From assembly GCA_050010115.1 (NCBI GenBank), contig JBEKLQ010000017.1, positions 1 through 53,228 on the forward strand: a stretch of DNA of 53,228 bases, written 5' to 3'. This DNA comes from JAKACA01 sp050010115 (GTDB lineage Bacteria > Actinomycetota > Acidimicrobiia > Acidimicrobiales > Bog-793). The notes beneath the pieces were generated by a model. It had not been told where the DNA came from, did no database searches, and saw only the letters and a list, made by a program, of their open reading frames with translations. The position numbers were made by a program, and so were the translations under genes. Position 1 is the first letter of the stretch, and each line of letters starts with the position of its first letter. Shown here one piece after another: positions 8,693 to 17,164 of the stretch.

Positions 8693-9072
8693 ACCGTCGT
8701 ACGGCGGAGGCGGACGCCGACCGAAGCGACATGAGCGGCTACCGGCGGACGGATCTTGCGCACCTCGACGGTGACGGCCTCCACGCCCCGGCGGCCGAGC
8801 ACCTCCTCCGCGATGGCGCTGGCCAGGGCCTCGAGCAGGGCGAAGCGTTTGGTCTCGATGATCTCGACGACGGCGGCGATGACGGTGCTGTAGTCGACAG
8901 TCGCCTCGAGGTCATCGGTGCGAGCCGCAGGCGCCAGGTGAGTCTCGATCGTGATGTCCACCTCGAACGGCTGCGCTCGCTCTTGCTCCTCCGGCAGGAC
9001 CCCGTGGTGCCCGAGCGCCCTCAGACCCGTGATCTCGATGCTGGAGGCGCTCAACCCTTCACCACGCTTCAC
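8689..9072 (-). CDS. folB: Dihydroneopterin aldolase
   Basis: The enzyme splits dihydroneopterin to hydroxymethyl-dihydropterin and glycolaldehyde. The 127-residue protein matches the family core from ITGLRALGHHGVLPEE, through the substrate-anchoring Glu in FALLEALASAIAEE, to VRKIRPP near the C-terminus. I choose GTG 9072 because its GTGA overlaps the stop of the phosphatase-like gene. A TTG at 9054 is a shorter alternative. The frame is open far upstream, but that part is only the shadow of the phosphatase-like gene. Confidence 0.94.
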   Translation of the reverse strand: MKRGEGLSASSIEITGLRALGHHGVLPEEQERAQPFEVDITIETHLAPAARTDDLEATVDYSTVIAAVVEIIETKRFALLEALASAIAEEVLGRRGVEAVTVEVRKIRPPVAAHVASVGVRLRRTTV

Positions 9073-9602
9073 CGTCCGGGATCGGGTGGCACCTGGCGCG
9101 GAGGGAGGTTGTCGACCAGGGCCACGAGACGCCGGCCGGCCGACCCCATCTGGCGCGTGAGAATCTGCTCGACCACCGCTATCGCCTGCGGGCCTTCGGG
9201 CAGCATGCCGCTCCAGCGGATGTAACCCGCCATCACACCCATGATCCGGTCGCCGAGCTCGTCCTGGTGCACGAGAATGCGCTCGCCGGCGCGCAGCCAC
9301 CCGTACATCGCCGGGTACAGCTCGGCGAGCGTGGCCTCGGCTTCGGCATCCGCTGTCTGCGAGAGCGGGAAATGCGACCAGGCGAGGCGGAATTCGTCGT
9401 AGGCGTAAAGGTTGTGCGACGACGTGAGCAGCGACACCACCCGATCGAAACCCTGCGCCCTCAACCACAGGAGCTCCTCCTGGCGCCGGACCTTCCGGTG
9501 GTTCGGGGCGTAGCCGCCGGGCCGCTCGCTCACGGCCAGGCTGTCCTTGATGATCCACGCGAAGTTGCGCGGGACGATGCCTGCGGCCCAACGCCCTCTC
9601 AT
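9069..9602 (-). CDS. Tyrosine/dual-specificity phosphatase-like protein lacking the catalytic Cys (predicted pseudophosphatase)
   Basis: This 177-residue protein lies between folP and folB with a 4-base overlap on each side, so it is part of the folate operon. It reads like a PTP/DSP fold: an early strand FDRVVSLL, then AWSHFPL where the general-acid loop follows, helices, then RILVHQDELGDR followed by a helix. That last stretch aligns with the phosphatase P-loop HCxxGxxR, with Arg at the correct spacing. Gln replaces the nucleophilic Cys and the loop Gly is shifted. The general-acid Asp after FPL is also absent (SQ follows). I infer a catalytically dead phosphatase fold that may bind a phosphorylated ligand or partner. 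The family assignment is by eye and the function is unknown. Confidence 0.6.
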   Translation of the reverse strand: MRGRWAAGIVPRNFAWIIKDSLAVSERPGGYAPNHRKVRRQEELLWLRAQGFDRVVSLLTSSHNLYAYDEFRLAWSHFPLSQTADAEAEATLAELYPAMYGWLRAGERILVHQDELGDRIMGVMAGYIRWSGMLPEGPQAIAVVEQILTRQMGSAGRRLVALVDNLPPRQVPPDPGR

Positions 9603-10426
9603 GCCGGCACCGCCGATCTCATCGATCCGACGAGCTTGGCCGCTTGCACGGTGGCCGCCACGTCGTGCACGCGCACGGCTGCGGCACCATTGACCATGGC
9701 CACGGTCGCCGAGGCCAGCGAGCCCTCGTAGCGCTCGGAAACCGGCGCCGGCGGGCCTTCTGACTCGAGGGTGCCTGCCGCGATCCGTCCGAGAAAGCTC
9801 TTGCGGCTCGTACCGACGAGGACCGGGTAGCCGAGGGCCACCAGTTCGCCGAGGCGGGCCAGCAGTTCCAGGTTGTGCCGCCCCGTCTTGCCAAAGCCGA
9901 TCCCGGGGTCGACCCACACCTCTGCGACCCCCGCTTCGGTGGCGCGGGCGGCGCAGGCGGCGAGGTACCTTGCCACTTCGGCCACGACGTCGTCATAGCG
10001 GGGATCGGTCTGCATATCCGCAGGCGTGCCCTTCCGGTGCATCGCCACGAATGCCACGCCCATCTCGGCGGCAACGTGGTCGAGGGTGGCGGACACGTCG
10101 TTGACCATAAACGCCCCAGCTTCGACCGCGCGCCGAGCGACCTCGGCCTTGGTGGTATCGATCGAGACGCGCACGTCGCCGGCCAGCGCCTCGATGACCG
10201 GGATGACCCTGCCCAGCTCCTCGCCAGCCGCGACCGGAGCCGCTCCCGGGCGGGTCGACTCGCCTCCCACGTCAACGATGTCGGCGCCTTCGGCGATCAT
10301 CTGGCGCCCGCGGGCGATGGCGGCGTCATGATCCAGGTACCGCCCACCGTCGAAGAACGAGTCAGGAGTGACGTTCACGATGCCCATGACGAGTGGGTGA
10401 GCCAGTTCCGGGACGTAGAGCGTCAC
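9599..10426 (-). CDS. folP: Dihydropteroate synthase
   Basis: The enzyme condenses hydroxymethyl-dihydropterin pyrophosphate with p-aminobenzoate and is the sulfonamide target. The 275-residue TIM barrel carries GIVNVTPDSF, VGGESTRPGA, SIDTTK, NDVSA, DPGIGFGKT and GTSRKSFLG in the usual order. The start is GTG 10426, two bases after the folE stop, with GAGGAG in the end of folE at a suitable distance. Its stop overlaps the start of the phosphatase-like gene (ATGA). Nothing in the binding motifs looks degenerate. Confidence 0.96.
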   Translation of the reverse strand: MTLYVPELAHPLVMGIVNVTPDSFFDGGRYLDHDAAIARGRQMIAEGADIVDVGGESTRPGAAPVAAGEELGRVIPVIEALAGDVRVSIDTTKAEVARRAVEAGAFMVNDVSATLDHVAAEMGVAFVAMHRKGTPADMQTDPRYDDVVAEVARYLAACAARATEAGVAEVWVDPGIGFGKTGRHNLELLARLGELVALGYPVLVGTSRKSFLGRIAAGTLESEGPPAPVSERYEGSLASATVAMVNGAAAVRVHDVAATVQAAKLVGSMRSAVPA

Positions 10427-10428
10427 CT

Positions 10429-11007
10429 TCAGGCTCCTCGTGTGCCGCGCACGAAGGCCATCGCTTCGGCGCGCGTTGCGGCGTCCTTGCGGAACAGTCC
10501 CCGCACAGCTGACGTCACCGTGAGCGTGCCGGGCTTGCGCACACCCCGCATCGACATGCACAGGTGCTCGGCCTCGATCACGACGAGAACCCCACGCGGG
10601 CCGAGCACCCGCTCGATGGCGTCGGCGATCTGGGTCGTCATTCGCTCTTGGACCTGTAGCCGGCGGGCGTAGCCGTCCACCACCCGGGCGAGCTTGGACA
10701 GGCCCGTGATGCGCCCATCCGCCGATGGGATGTACGCGACATGGGCTTTGCCGAGGAACGGCACCAGGTGGTGCTCGCACAACGACGCGAACGCGATGTC
10801 CTTCACCATCACCATCTCGTCGTGCTCGGCTGCGAACGTCACCGTGAGGTACTGGGCAGGGTCCTCGTTCATTCGGCCGAAGATCTCCTCGTACATCGCC
10901 GCCACCCGGGACGGCGTCCGCAGGAGCCCATCGCGGGCGGGTTCCTCGCCGATGGCGGCAAGCAGCTCCGCCACGGCCCGCTCCGCCCGGTCCAGATCGA
11001 CGCTCAT
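10429..11007 (-). CDS. folE: GTP cyclohydrolase I
   Basis: The enzyme converts GTP to dihydroneopterin triphosphate, the first folate step. The 192-residue protein has the zinc ligands Cys77 and His80 in SLCEHHLVPF and Cys150 in EHLCMSMRG. The active-site segment GRITGLSKLARVVDGYARR is also present. ATG 11007 overlaps the hpt stop as ATGA. In M. tuberculosis the gene before folE is ftsH; here it is hpt directly. Confidence 0.97.
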   Translation of the reverse strand: MSVDLDRAERAVAELLAAIGEEPARDGLLRTPSRVAAMYEEIFGRMNEDPAQYLTVTFAAEHDEMVMVKDIAFASLCEHHLVPFLGKAHVAYIPSADGRITGLSKLARVVDGYARRLQVQERMTTQIADAIERVLGPRGVLVVIEAEHLCMSMRGVRKPGTLTVTSAVRGLFRKDAATRAEAMAFVRGTRGA

Positions 11008-11531
11008 GAAGGCTCGCCGCCGACGTAGACGCGCAGGTCGGCAAGGTTCCGGTACCGCTCCGCCACGTCGAGGCCATAGCCCACTACGAAGTACGGCTCG
11101 ATCTCGAAGCCGATGTACTCCACGTCGAAGTTCGCCCGCTGCTGGCCGGTCTTCAGCAGGAGGGTGCAGATCGCCAGTGACTCCGGCCCGCGGGCGAGCA
11201 GGCTCTTGCGGAGGTACGACAGCGTGAGGCCGCTGTCCACGATGTCCTCCACCACGATCACGTGGCGCCCCGTCAGGTCGAGGTCGAGGTCCTTCACGAT
11301 GCGCACGACACCGCTCGTCTTGGTGGCGGTCCCGTATGAGGCAACCGCCATGAAGTCCATCTCGAGCGGCAGCTCGATCGCCCGCGACAGGTCGGCGAGG
11401 AAGACGAAGGCGCCCTTGAGCACGCCGACGAGGAGCGGGGGTCGGTCGGCGTAGTCCTCGGTGATCTGCTGCCCGAGCTCGATCACACGGTGTGCGATCC
11501 GCTGTTGTGACACGACCACTGCCCCGAGCAT
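11004..11531 (-). CDS. hpt: Hypoxanthine-guanine phosphoribosyltransferase
   Basis: The enzyme salvages hypoxanthine and guanine to IMP and GMP with PRPP. The 175-residue protein has the PRPP loop VVEDIVDSGLTL (93-104), LLVGVLKGAFVFLADL and the flexible-loop region SYGTATKTSGVV. ATG 11531 gives a protein of near-normal length. The frame is open upstream, and GTG 11696, overlapping the end of tilS by 17 bases, would add 55 low-complexity residues. M. tuberculosis Hpt has about two dozen residues before this core, so the longer form is possible. It is preceded by tilS, as in many bacteria. Confidence 0.93.
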   Translation of the reverse strand: MLGAVVVSQQRIAHRVIELGQQITEDYADRPPLLVGVLKGAFVFLADLSRAIELPLEMDFMAVASYGTATKTSGVVRIVKDLDLDLTGRHVIVVEDIVDSGLTLSYLRKSLLARGPESLAICTLLLKTGQQRANFDVEYIGFEIEPYFVVGYGLDVAERYRNLADLRVYVGGEPS

Positions 11532-11679
11532 CGGATCGAGGGCCACCCAGTCCTGATTCGAGTGAGGTCGAGCGTCAGACGGCGAAGCGGGCCCTCCCCT
11601 AACCCCTGCGGTAGCTGTGGCAGCAACTCCCTCGGCATCGTCGGAAGCGTCGGCGGCCTTGCCTGGTCCCGTAGCCAGC

Positions 11680-12603
11680 TCAGCGCTCTCCGTCACGGGC
11701 GCCGACGTTATCGTCACCGCCAGCACGCTGGGCGGGCTCCAGGAGCAAACGTCCGGCCGATCGCCGTACCCGGCGACCGCCGGCGATCTCGCATGCGAGC
11801 GCCCGCTTCGATGCCACCTGCAGCACCCGCTCCACGGTCGCGCTGTCGGGTGGATGGCCCTCGGCGTCGGCCTCCCGCAGCCAGCGGCGCACCGCCCGGC
11901 GCGCCAGGACCGGTGCAGCCGCCGCCAGCCCGGTGGCATCCGTCGGGTCGAGCGCGAGCGCCAGCACATCGAGAAGCTCGCTCTCGTCGGCGAAATGCTG
12001 AGCTTGCCGCGCGAGCAGCGGGACGAGATCGCGGCCCGCAATCGCTGAGAGCGCCGGCAACACCTCGTGGCGCACTCGATTGCGCAGGAGGCCGACATCG
12101 GCGTTCGACGGGTCATGCACGACCTGAAGGGCGAGCTCGGAACAGAGCTGGTGAGTCTCGGTACGACGAATGGCCAGGATCGGGTGCCGAGGTCCCCGGC
12201 GCATACCAGCGAGGCCGTCAGGGCCGGCGCCTCGCAGGGTGTTAAGGAGGACCGTTTCTGCCTGGTCGTCGGCGGTGTGGCCCGTGGCGACTCCCTCCGG
12301 CAGTGCGCCAAAGCGTGCTGCCCGAGCGCGAGCCTCGAGATTCGGGCCAGGAGCGACGGACACCCGCAGTGACACGAAACCAGCCCCGAACCGCTCCGCC
12401 GCCGCCTGCACCACCGGCGCCTCCTCCGCCGAGCCGGGCCTCAGCCCGTGGTCGACGTGGTAGGCGACGGGCCGGCATCCGGCCTCGGCCGCCAGCGCCA
12501 GCAGAGCGAGCGAGTCCGGGCCGCCCGACACGGCGAGGGCGATCTCGATGCCCGCCGGCGGGAACGTGCAGCGGGCGACGAGCCGCGAGACTGAGGTCAC
12601 CAT
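11680..12603 (-). CDS. tilS: tRNA(Ile)-lysidine synthase
   Basis: The enzyme converts C34 of the CAU-anticodon tRNA-Ile to lysidine with lysine and ATP. The PP-loop SGGPDSLALL lies at residues 26-35. HVDHGLRPGS, VATGHTADDQAETVLLNTLRG and LLRNRVRHEVLP follow as expected. I use ATG 12603, which puts the PP-loop at the usual distance from the N-terminus. The frame is open to ATG 12705, overlapping the metalloprotease by 56 bases, with GTG codons at 12627 and 12624 between. The C-terminal domain is short, giving 307 residues in all. Confidence 0.92.
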   Translation of the reverse strand: MVTSVSRLVARCTFPPAGIEIALAVSGGPDSLALLALAAEAGCRPVAYHVDHGLRPGSAEEAPVVQAAAERFGAGFVSLRVSVAPGPNLEARARAARFGALPEGVATGHTADDQAETVLLNTLRGAGPDGLAGMRRGPRHPILAIRRTETHQLCSELALQVVHDPSNADVGLLRNRVRHEVLPALSAIAGRDLVPLLARQAQHFADESELLDVLALALDPTDATGLAAAAPVLARRAVRRWLREADAEGHPPDSATVERVLQVASKRALACEIAGGRRVRRSAGRLLLEPAQRAGGDDNVGARDGER

Positions 12604-12649
12604 CGCCTCATCAGCTCGGCTCACCACCTCGGCACGACACAGCAGCAGG

Positions 12650-13741
12650 TCAAGCGAGCTCGCGCGTCCGACCTCCGAGGCGGTTGACCCAGCGAGATGG
12701 GTCACGCACCTCCTCGAGGGTCGGTAGGTGCGACGGGTCTTCCCAGACCCTCGCCAACAGCTTCGGTCCGCCCGCTCGCTCGACCGCCTCCACGAACTGC
12801 TCGCCTTCCCGGTACTGCCGCATCTTCGCCTCGAGACCGATGAGCTGCTGGATGAGGCGAGTCATGCCACTTGCCGACTCACGGCGTGCTTGCAGCGTCT
12901 TGGCAAAGCGCTCGGCTCCGGGGATGCGGTCTGCAGCGGCACGGTTCATGGTCACGTCGCCGTGGCCTTCCAGCAGGCTCATCAGCGCCTGGATCTGGTG
13001 GATCGTGACGAGCTGCTCAGGCGATGCGAAGGCCCCGAGCAGCCCTGCGTCGAGCGGGTTGCGCCGGGCCCGGATGTCGGCTGCCATGCGAGCGACAGCC
13101 GCCATGATCTGCTTGGGCTCCGGCGAGGTGAGCGTGAGAGCCTTGTCGACCAGCCCGAGGAAGTATCCCCGCATCCAGGGGACTCCCGTGAACTGCGCCC
13201 GGTGCGTGAGCTCGTGCACGGCGATCCACAGCCGGAATTCGTGCGAGGGGAAGCCGTGGCGGCGCTCCAAGGCGACGACATTCGGCCCGACGTAGTACAC
13301 CGAGTCGTCGGGCCCGTCGCCTTGTTCTGCTCGGAACAGGTCGTACTGGCCGAGCACCCGGGTCGACATCCATCCGAGCACAACGCCCAGCTCCGTGCCT
13401 GCGGCCACCCTGGCGGCTTTGGCCATGGGGAGCGGCAGATTGCGGCCAAGACCGCCTTCGGCGCCCGCTTTGTCGAACAGCGGGCGAAGCAGGCGGCGGA
13501 ACGAGCCGATGTTCGCCCGCACCCAGCCGGCGCGATCGGTGACATCGGCTCGCGCCGGGCCGACGGACGTGAGACCCGTTGACTCCTCGACGAGTGACTC
13601 GGCGAGCGGTGTCAGCTCGGCGAACTGGTCATCGAGACGCTGGCGCGAGCGCGGGTCAATCTGAGGTGCTGTCCGCTGGGCCACTCGACGGGCAACACGC
13701 TCGGCGAGCGCCCAATCCACCAACTCGGGCATGTCGTCCAC
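12650..13741 (-). CDS. Zinc-dependent metalloprotease of the Zincin_2 (DUF2342) family
   Basis: The 363-residue protein belongs to an actinobacterial family annotated as a putative hydrolase or F420-associated protein. The zinc site is AVHELTH (HExxH, His176, Glu177, His180), with Glu258 in SLLEGHGD as the likely third ligand. No signal peptide or membrane segment is visible, so it is probably cytosolic. Its substrate is unknown. It heads the cofactor operon as in M. tuberculosis, where Rv3626c precedes tilS and hpt. GTG 13741 lies 6 bases after TACGAT, so the operon mRNA is predicted to be leaderless. Confidence 0.85.
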   Translation of the reverse strand: MDDMPELVDWALAERVARRVAQRTAPQIDPRSRQRLDDQFAELTPLAESLVEESTGLTSVGPARADVTDRAGWVRANIGSFRRLLRPLFDKAGAEGGLGRNLPLPMAKAARVAAGTELGVVLGWMSTRVLGQYDLFRAEQGDGPDDSVYYVGPNVVALERRHGFPSHEFRLWIAVHELTHRAQFTGVPWMRGYFLGLVDKALTLTSPEPKQIMAAVARMAADIRARRNPLDAGLLGAFASPEQLVTIHQIQALMSLLEGHGDVTMNRAAADRIPGAERFAKTLQARRESASGMTRLIQQLIGLEAKMRQYREGEQFVEAVERAGGPKLLARVWEDPSHLPTLEEVRDPSRWVNRLGGRTRELA

Positions 13742-13747
13742 CTCAGC

Positions 13748-13753
13748 ATCGTA
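13748..13753 (-). promoter_or_regulatory. -10 hexamer TACGAT for the cofactor operon
   Basis: On the minus strand TACGAT is followed by six bases and then the GTG start at 13741. No Shine-Dalgarno sequence is present, so a leaderless transcript starting at the GTG is the simplest reading. Confidence 0.45.
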
Positions 13754-13789
13754 GGCGGGCCGACTTCCTTGGCGGGCCCCGCCGGCGGC

Positions 13790-14110
13790 TCAGGCGCCTT
13801 CCCGGTCTCCGAGGCTGACCTCATCGGCATCCGCCGTCACTCCGACCGGCTCGCCAGGAGTCGAGTGCTCGTGCTGGATCGAATCGGCGATCCGCTGACG
13901 AAGGCTGTCCGGCACGGCGTCGCGGCACTTGTCGTGCACGACGCGGCGCAGCTCCGCCTCAAAACCGAACATCTGCAAGCACGGCGAGCACGAATCCAGG
14001 TGCGCCTCGATCTCCTGACGGCGCACTGCCGTCAGCTCACCGTCCAAGAAGTGATAGATGCGGTGCAACGCCTCCCGGCAGTCGAACATGTCCTGACGTT
14101 TATCGCCCAT
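13790..14110 (-). CDS. rsrA: Zinc-binding anti-sigma factor, RsrA-like
   Basis: This 106-residue protein should hold the adjacent sigma factor inactive until oxidative (thiol) stress expels its zinc. It has Cys11, His37, Cys41 and Cys44, the same residue numbers as the zinc site reported for Streptomyces coelicolor RsrA, plus Cys62. The H-x3-C-x2-C motif is clear in EAHLDSCSPC. ATG 14110 has GAGG a few bases upstream. The gene follows the sigma factor by 58 bases on the same strand. The C-terminal 20 residues are variable and acidic. Confidence 0.88.
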   Translation of the reverse strand: MGDKRQDMFDCREALHRIYHFLDGELTAVRRQEIEAHLDSCSPCLQMFGFEAELRRVVHDKCRDAVPDSLRQRIADSIQHEHSTPGEPVGVTADADEVSLGDREGA

Positions 14111-14168
14111 CAGCCTCGCCTATCGACGTCACCACTGCTGTCTGGCCAATTGTCACGATCGCGTGTCC

Positions 14169-14738
14169 TCACGACTCGACGGCCACGAGTCCTCGGGCCA
14201 TCCCATAGTCGTGCAACGCCTTCTGGAGCGCCCTTCTTCCCCGATGCAGCCGGCTCATCACCGTGCCGATGGGTACATCCATGATCTCGGCGATCTCCTT
14301 GTACGAGAAACCCTCGACGTCAGCCAGCAGCACCGCCATCCGAAAGCTCTCGGGAAGTGACTCGACGGCCTGCTTGACCTCGGTGTCGGTCATCGACTCC
14401 AGCACCTCGTCCTCGGCGCTTCGCCCGGCGGCTGCCGCTTCGAGACCTCCGATCCGATGGAACAGGTAGAAGTCCTCGACCTCTTCGAGCTCGCTCTCCT
14501 CCGGGTGGCGGCGGCGCGCCCGATAGGCGTTGATGAACGTGTTCGTAAGGATGCGGTAGAGCCACGCCTTCAGGTTCGTGCCTTCCTTGAACGAGGCGTA
14601 GCCGCGGTAAGCCTTGAGGTAGGTCTCCTGGACAATGTCCTCGGCGTCCGACGGGTTCCGCGTCATCCGGAGCGCAGCAGAGTACAGCGAGCCCATGAAT
14701 TGCTCGGTGTCCTCCGCGAACCGCGCCTGATCGGCCAC
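14169..14738 (-). CDS. sigR: SigR/SigH-type ECF RNA polymerase sigma factor
   Basis: The 189-residue protein directs transcription of thiol-stress genes in relatives. Region 2 is seen in AEDIVQETYLKAYRGYASF and NLKAWLYRILTNTFINAYR. Region 4 is seen in SLPESFRMAVLLADVEGFSYKE followed by the helix-turn-helix IGTVMSRLHRGRRAL. The pairing with an RsrA-like zinc protein supports the SigR subgroup. GTG 14738 lies 6 bases after TAGGGT, again a leaderless pattern. I do not see a clear SigR-type GGGAAT-N18-GTT site just upstream, so autoregulation is not shown here. Confidence 0.9.
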   Translation of the reverse strand: MADQARFAEDTEQFMGSLYSAALRMTRNPSDAEDIVQETYLKAYRGYASFKEGTNLKAWLYRILTNTFINAYRARRRHPEESELEEVEDFYLFHRIGGLEAAAAGRSAEDEVLESMTDTEVKQAVESLPESFRMAVLLADVEGFSYKEIAEIMDVPIGTVMSRLHRGRRALQKALHDYGMARGLVAVES

Positions 14739-14744
14739 GGAGGA

Positions 14745-14750
14745 ACCCTA
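14745..14750 (-). promoter_or_regulatory. -10 hexamer TAGGGT for the sigma factor gene
   Basis: TAGGGT is followed by TCCTCC and the GTG at 14738. A weak -35 candidate, TTCAAG, sits 18 bases upstream. The pattern predicts a leaderless mRNA. Confidence 0.4.
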
Positions 14751-14791
14751 CTGGCAGATCCGGACCCGCTTGAACGCGGCGGCGAGCCTGC

Positions 14792-17164
14792 CTAGGCGTT
14801 GGCGAGCAGATCGCGAGGGTCTAGCTGGATGAGGACCTGCGCCCACCACGCCATAGCACGGCGGCCGGAGCACCGAGCCACTTTGGAGTCGAGCCGGGCG
14901 AACTGAGCCTCCTCCTCGGTGGGGGGACGGAGCGCGAACAGCGCCCGGTTGGCGGACCCGGCGAGGCGGTCGAACGACTCCGCCGCCTCGTCCGACAAAG
15001 CTCCCGACTTTCGCACCCGGAGTGCGAACTCTTGGAATGTCTCAGCTCTTCGGCGATGCAAGCCGGCCGCGGCCAGCACCGTGGTGGCCTCCTGCCACGC
15101 GAGCAGCACCGTCCGGAGCGGTTCACGGCTTCGACGGTGCCGCACGAATCGCCAGGTCGGGACCACGAGCGCCCACAGCATGGCACCCACGAGGAGAGCG
15201 ATGAGGACATCGACCACATCTCCGGAGCCAGGCGGTTGCGCCCGTCTGGCCGGCGAGGGGCTCGACGGGGTCTTCGGGATCGTGAAGGTGCTGCCGGTCG
15301 TGCCACCTGGCGCCGGCTGAAAGTTGTGGGCCGGCGGCAGGGTCACTCTTGTGGAACGGCCACCGACGGGGCTCGTCGTGGTCGGCACGGTCGTCGGCAC
15401 GGTGATGGCCGGGTACGGCGGGCTGCCGGAGCCGGGCGTCGGCTCGAAGTCGATCCATCCCGTCCCGGGGAAGTACACCTGCGGCCAGGCATGCACATCC
15501 TTGCCAGTGACGATCCAGGCGCCGTGACTGGGAGCGGACGGCAGGAAGCCCACCGCCACCCTCGTCGCCAAGCCATCGATGCGTGCCAGAACGGCGAAGG
15601 CGCTGGCGAACTGCTGGCAGTAGCCGGCGTGACTGGAGAACAGGAAGCTCGACAGCGCCACGTAACTACCGGTCTGGTCCACCGGAACGGTCGTCGGGAG
15701 GACATAGTGGAACGGCGGGGACAGGAGGAAGTCTTGAATGGACTCGGCCTTGTCGACCTCGCTCATGCCGGGCGTGACGAGGGTCTGCGCTAGATCGACG
15801 ATCGCAGCGGGGATCGGTGTCGGCAGCTGCAGATCCATGGCGGGGGCAGGCGCAGCGCTCGGGTTGAGGAACTCTTGGGCAACGGCAGGGCTCGGCATCC
15901 ACCATGCCTGCAGGCCGTAGGCGAACTCCTCGCTCATCGAGCCCGGAATCGTCACGGGGCCGTCACTGCCCTGGATCGTGGCGTTGTTCGGGCCGTCGAT
16001 GCTCCTGACCGGTCCGGGTGCCGGCAGCTCGTCGCCGGCGAGATCGATGTCCGAGATCACCTGGGTGATCAGCTCTCTGTTCGTGAACTTGATCGGACCA
16101 GGCAGGTGAGCCTCGAGCGAGATCATCTCGCCGGAGAACTGCCGGACGCGCGCCAGGTGCCCGCCGCTTGATCGGGTCCATTGGTCGCCGTTGAAGTTGT
16201 CGAGCACCGCCAGCACCTCGCGCGTCAGCGTCGATCCGCCGTAGACCGTCAGCAGCGCCACGTCAGCGTTGTTGATCTCCTCCTGGCCCACCTGCACCAG
16301 GTTGTTGACGGTGACGGGCCCAGTGGACCCACCCGACGGCCCGCCGACGTTCTGGGACGAGCCGTGGCCGGAGCTGCGCCAGGCTACGAGCGGGAGGCTG
16401 GTGGCGCCCGGGAGCAACGGCCCGACCACGCCGCCGGCCACCGCTGCGACGATCACCAAAGCCGGGACCGTTGACGGGACGCGGCTGAAGACACGCATCG
16501 AGCCACTGCGCCTCACACGAGACCCGACCAGGCCGGCCTCGTCCAGCTGACCTCTGGTGCCTTCCACCCGGGCCGTGACCACCTGTTCGCCGGACGCGAC
16601 GCGAGGTACGCCGGCGAGATACCAGACGGCGAGAGCGGCGAGGGCGGCAAGCTCAGGTGCCCGGCCGGTCGGCGTGCCGAGCGTGCCGGTGAACACGACG
16701 ATGTCGAACGCAGGAACGAGCGCCACGATCGCCGGCAACGTGGTGTCGGCGTCGAGCGCCTCGGCCGCCAACGCGAGGGCTCCCGCCGCCCAGGCCGTCG
16801 CCAGCACCAACCCGGCTGCCTCGCGTACGGGCGCCACCCGGTACGAGAAGATCGTCCAGGCCGCCTGCAACTGGCGGCCGACCAGGTGCTGCGTCGCGCC
16901 AAGTGGCAAGGCCCAGTGGAAGGTCGCCCCGTCGACGATGGCGACAGGGACCAACGCGACGAGGACGGCTGCCAACAACCAGAGGCCCCAGCCACCCACC
17001 CGGCGGCCCTCGCGGCTGACCCTTCTCGCCAAATGGGCCAGCACGTGCGCTCCGATGCACACGGGGATGGCGATCGCGAGCTCACCAGGGCCGGAGAAGC
17101 ACCGGGCGAAAGTCGCGACGGTGACGGCGTCGATGAGGACGAGCGCCATCCAGGGAGTGATCAC
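14792..17164 (-). CDS. Membrane transglutaminase-like protein (TgpA/DUF3488 type)
   Basis: The 790-residue protein has about six N-terminal membrane segments (residues 1-260). A large extracytoplasmic region contains a transglutaminase core with Cys516 (SHAGYCQQFASAFA), His558 (GKDVHAWPQVYFPG) and Glu574 (IDFEPTPG) as the triad. A Thr/Pro-rich linker, one membrane segment at about 650-675 and a cytosolic DUF4129-like tail follow. The GTG start overlaps the DUF58 stop as GTGA. It forms the common MoxR-DUF58-transglutaminase set, whose proposed role is protein processing or assembly at the envelope. No substrate is known. Confidence 0.88.
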   Translation of the reverse strand: MITPWMALVLIDAVTVATFARCFSGPGELAIAIPVCIGAHVLAHLARRVSREGRRVGGWGLWLLAAVLVALVPVAIVDGATFHWALPLGATQHLVGRQLQAAWTIFSYRVAPVREAAGLVLATAWAAGALALAAEALDADTTLPAIVALVPAFDIVVFTGTLGTPTGRAPELAALAALAVWYLAGVPRVASGEQVVTARVEGTRGQLDEAGLVGSRVRRSGSMRVFSRVPSTVPALVIVAAVAGGVVGPLLPGATSLPLVAWRSSGHGSSQNVGGPSGGSTGPVTVNNLVQVGQEEINNADVALLTVYGGSTLTREVLAVLDNFNGDQWTRSSGGHLARVRQFSGEMISLEAHLPGPIKFTNRELITQVISDIDLAGDELPAPGPVRSIDGPNNATIQGSDGPVTIPGSMSEEFAYGLQAWWMPSPAVAQEFLNPSAAPAPAMDLQLPTPIPAAIVDLAQTLVTPGMSEVDKAESIQDFLLSPPFHYVLPTTVPVDQTGSYVALSSFLFSSHAGYCQQFASAFAVLARIDGLATRVAVGFLPSAPSHGAWIVTGKDVHAWPQVYFPGTGWIDFEPTPGSGSPPYPAITVPTTVPTTTSPVGGRSTRVTLPPAHNFQPAPGGTTGSTFTIPKTPSSPSPARRAQPPGSGDVVDVLIALLVGAMLWALVVPTWRFVRHRRSREPLRTVLLAWQEATTVLAAAGLHRRRAETFQEFALRVRKSGALSDEAAESFDRLAGSANRALFALRPPTEEEAQFARLDSKVARCSGRRAMAWWAQVLIQLDPRDLLANA

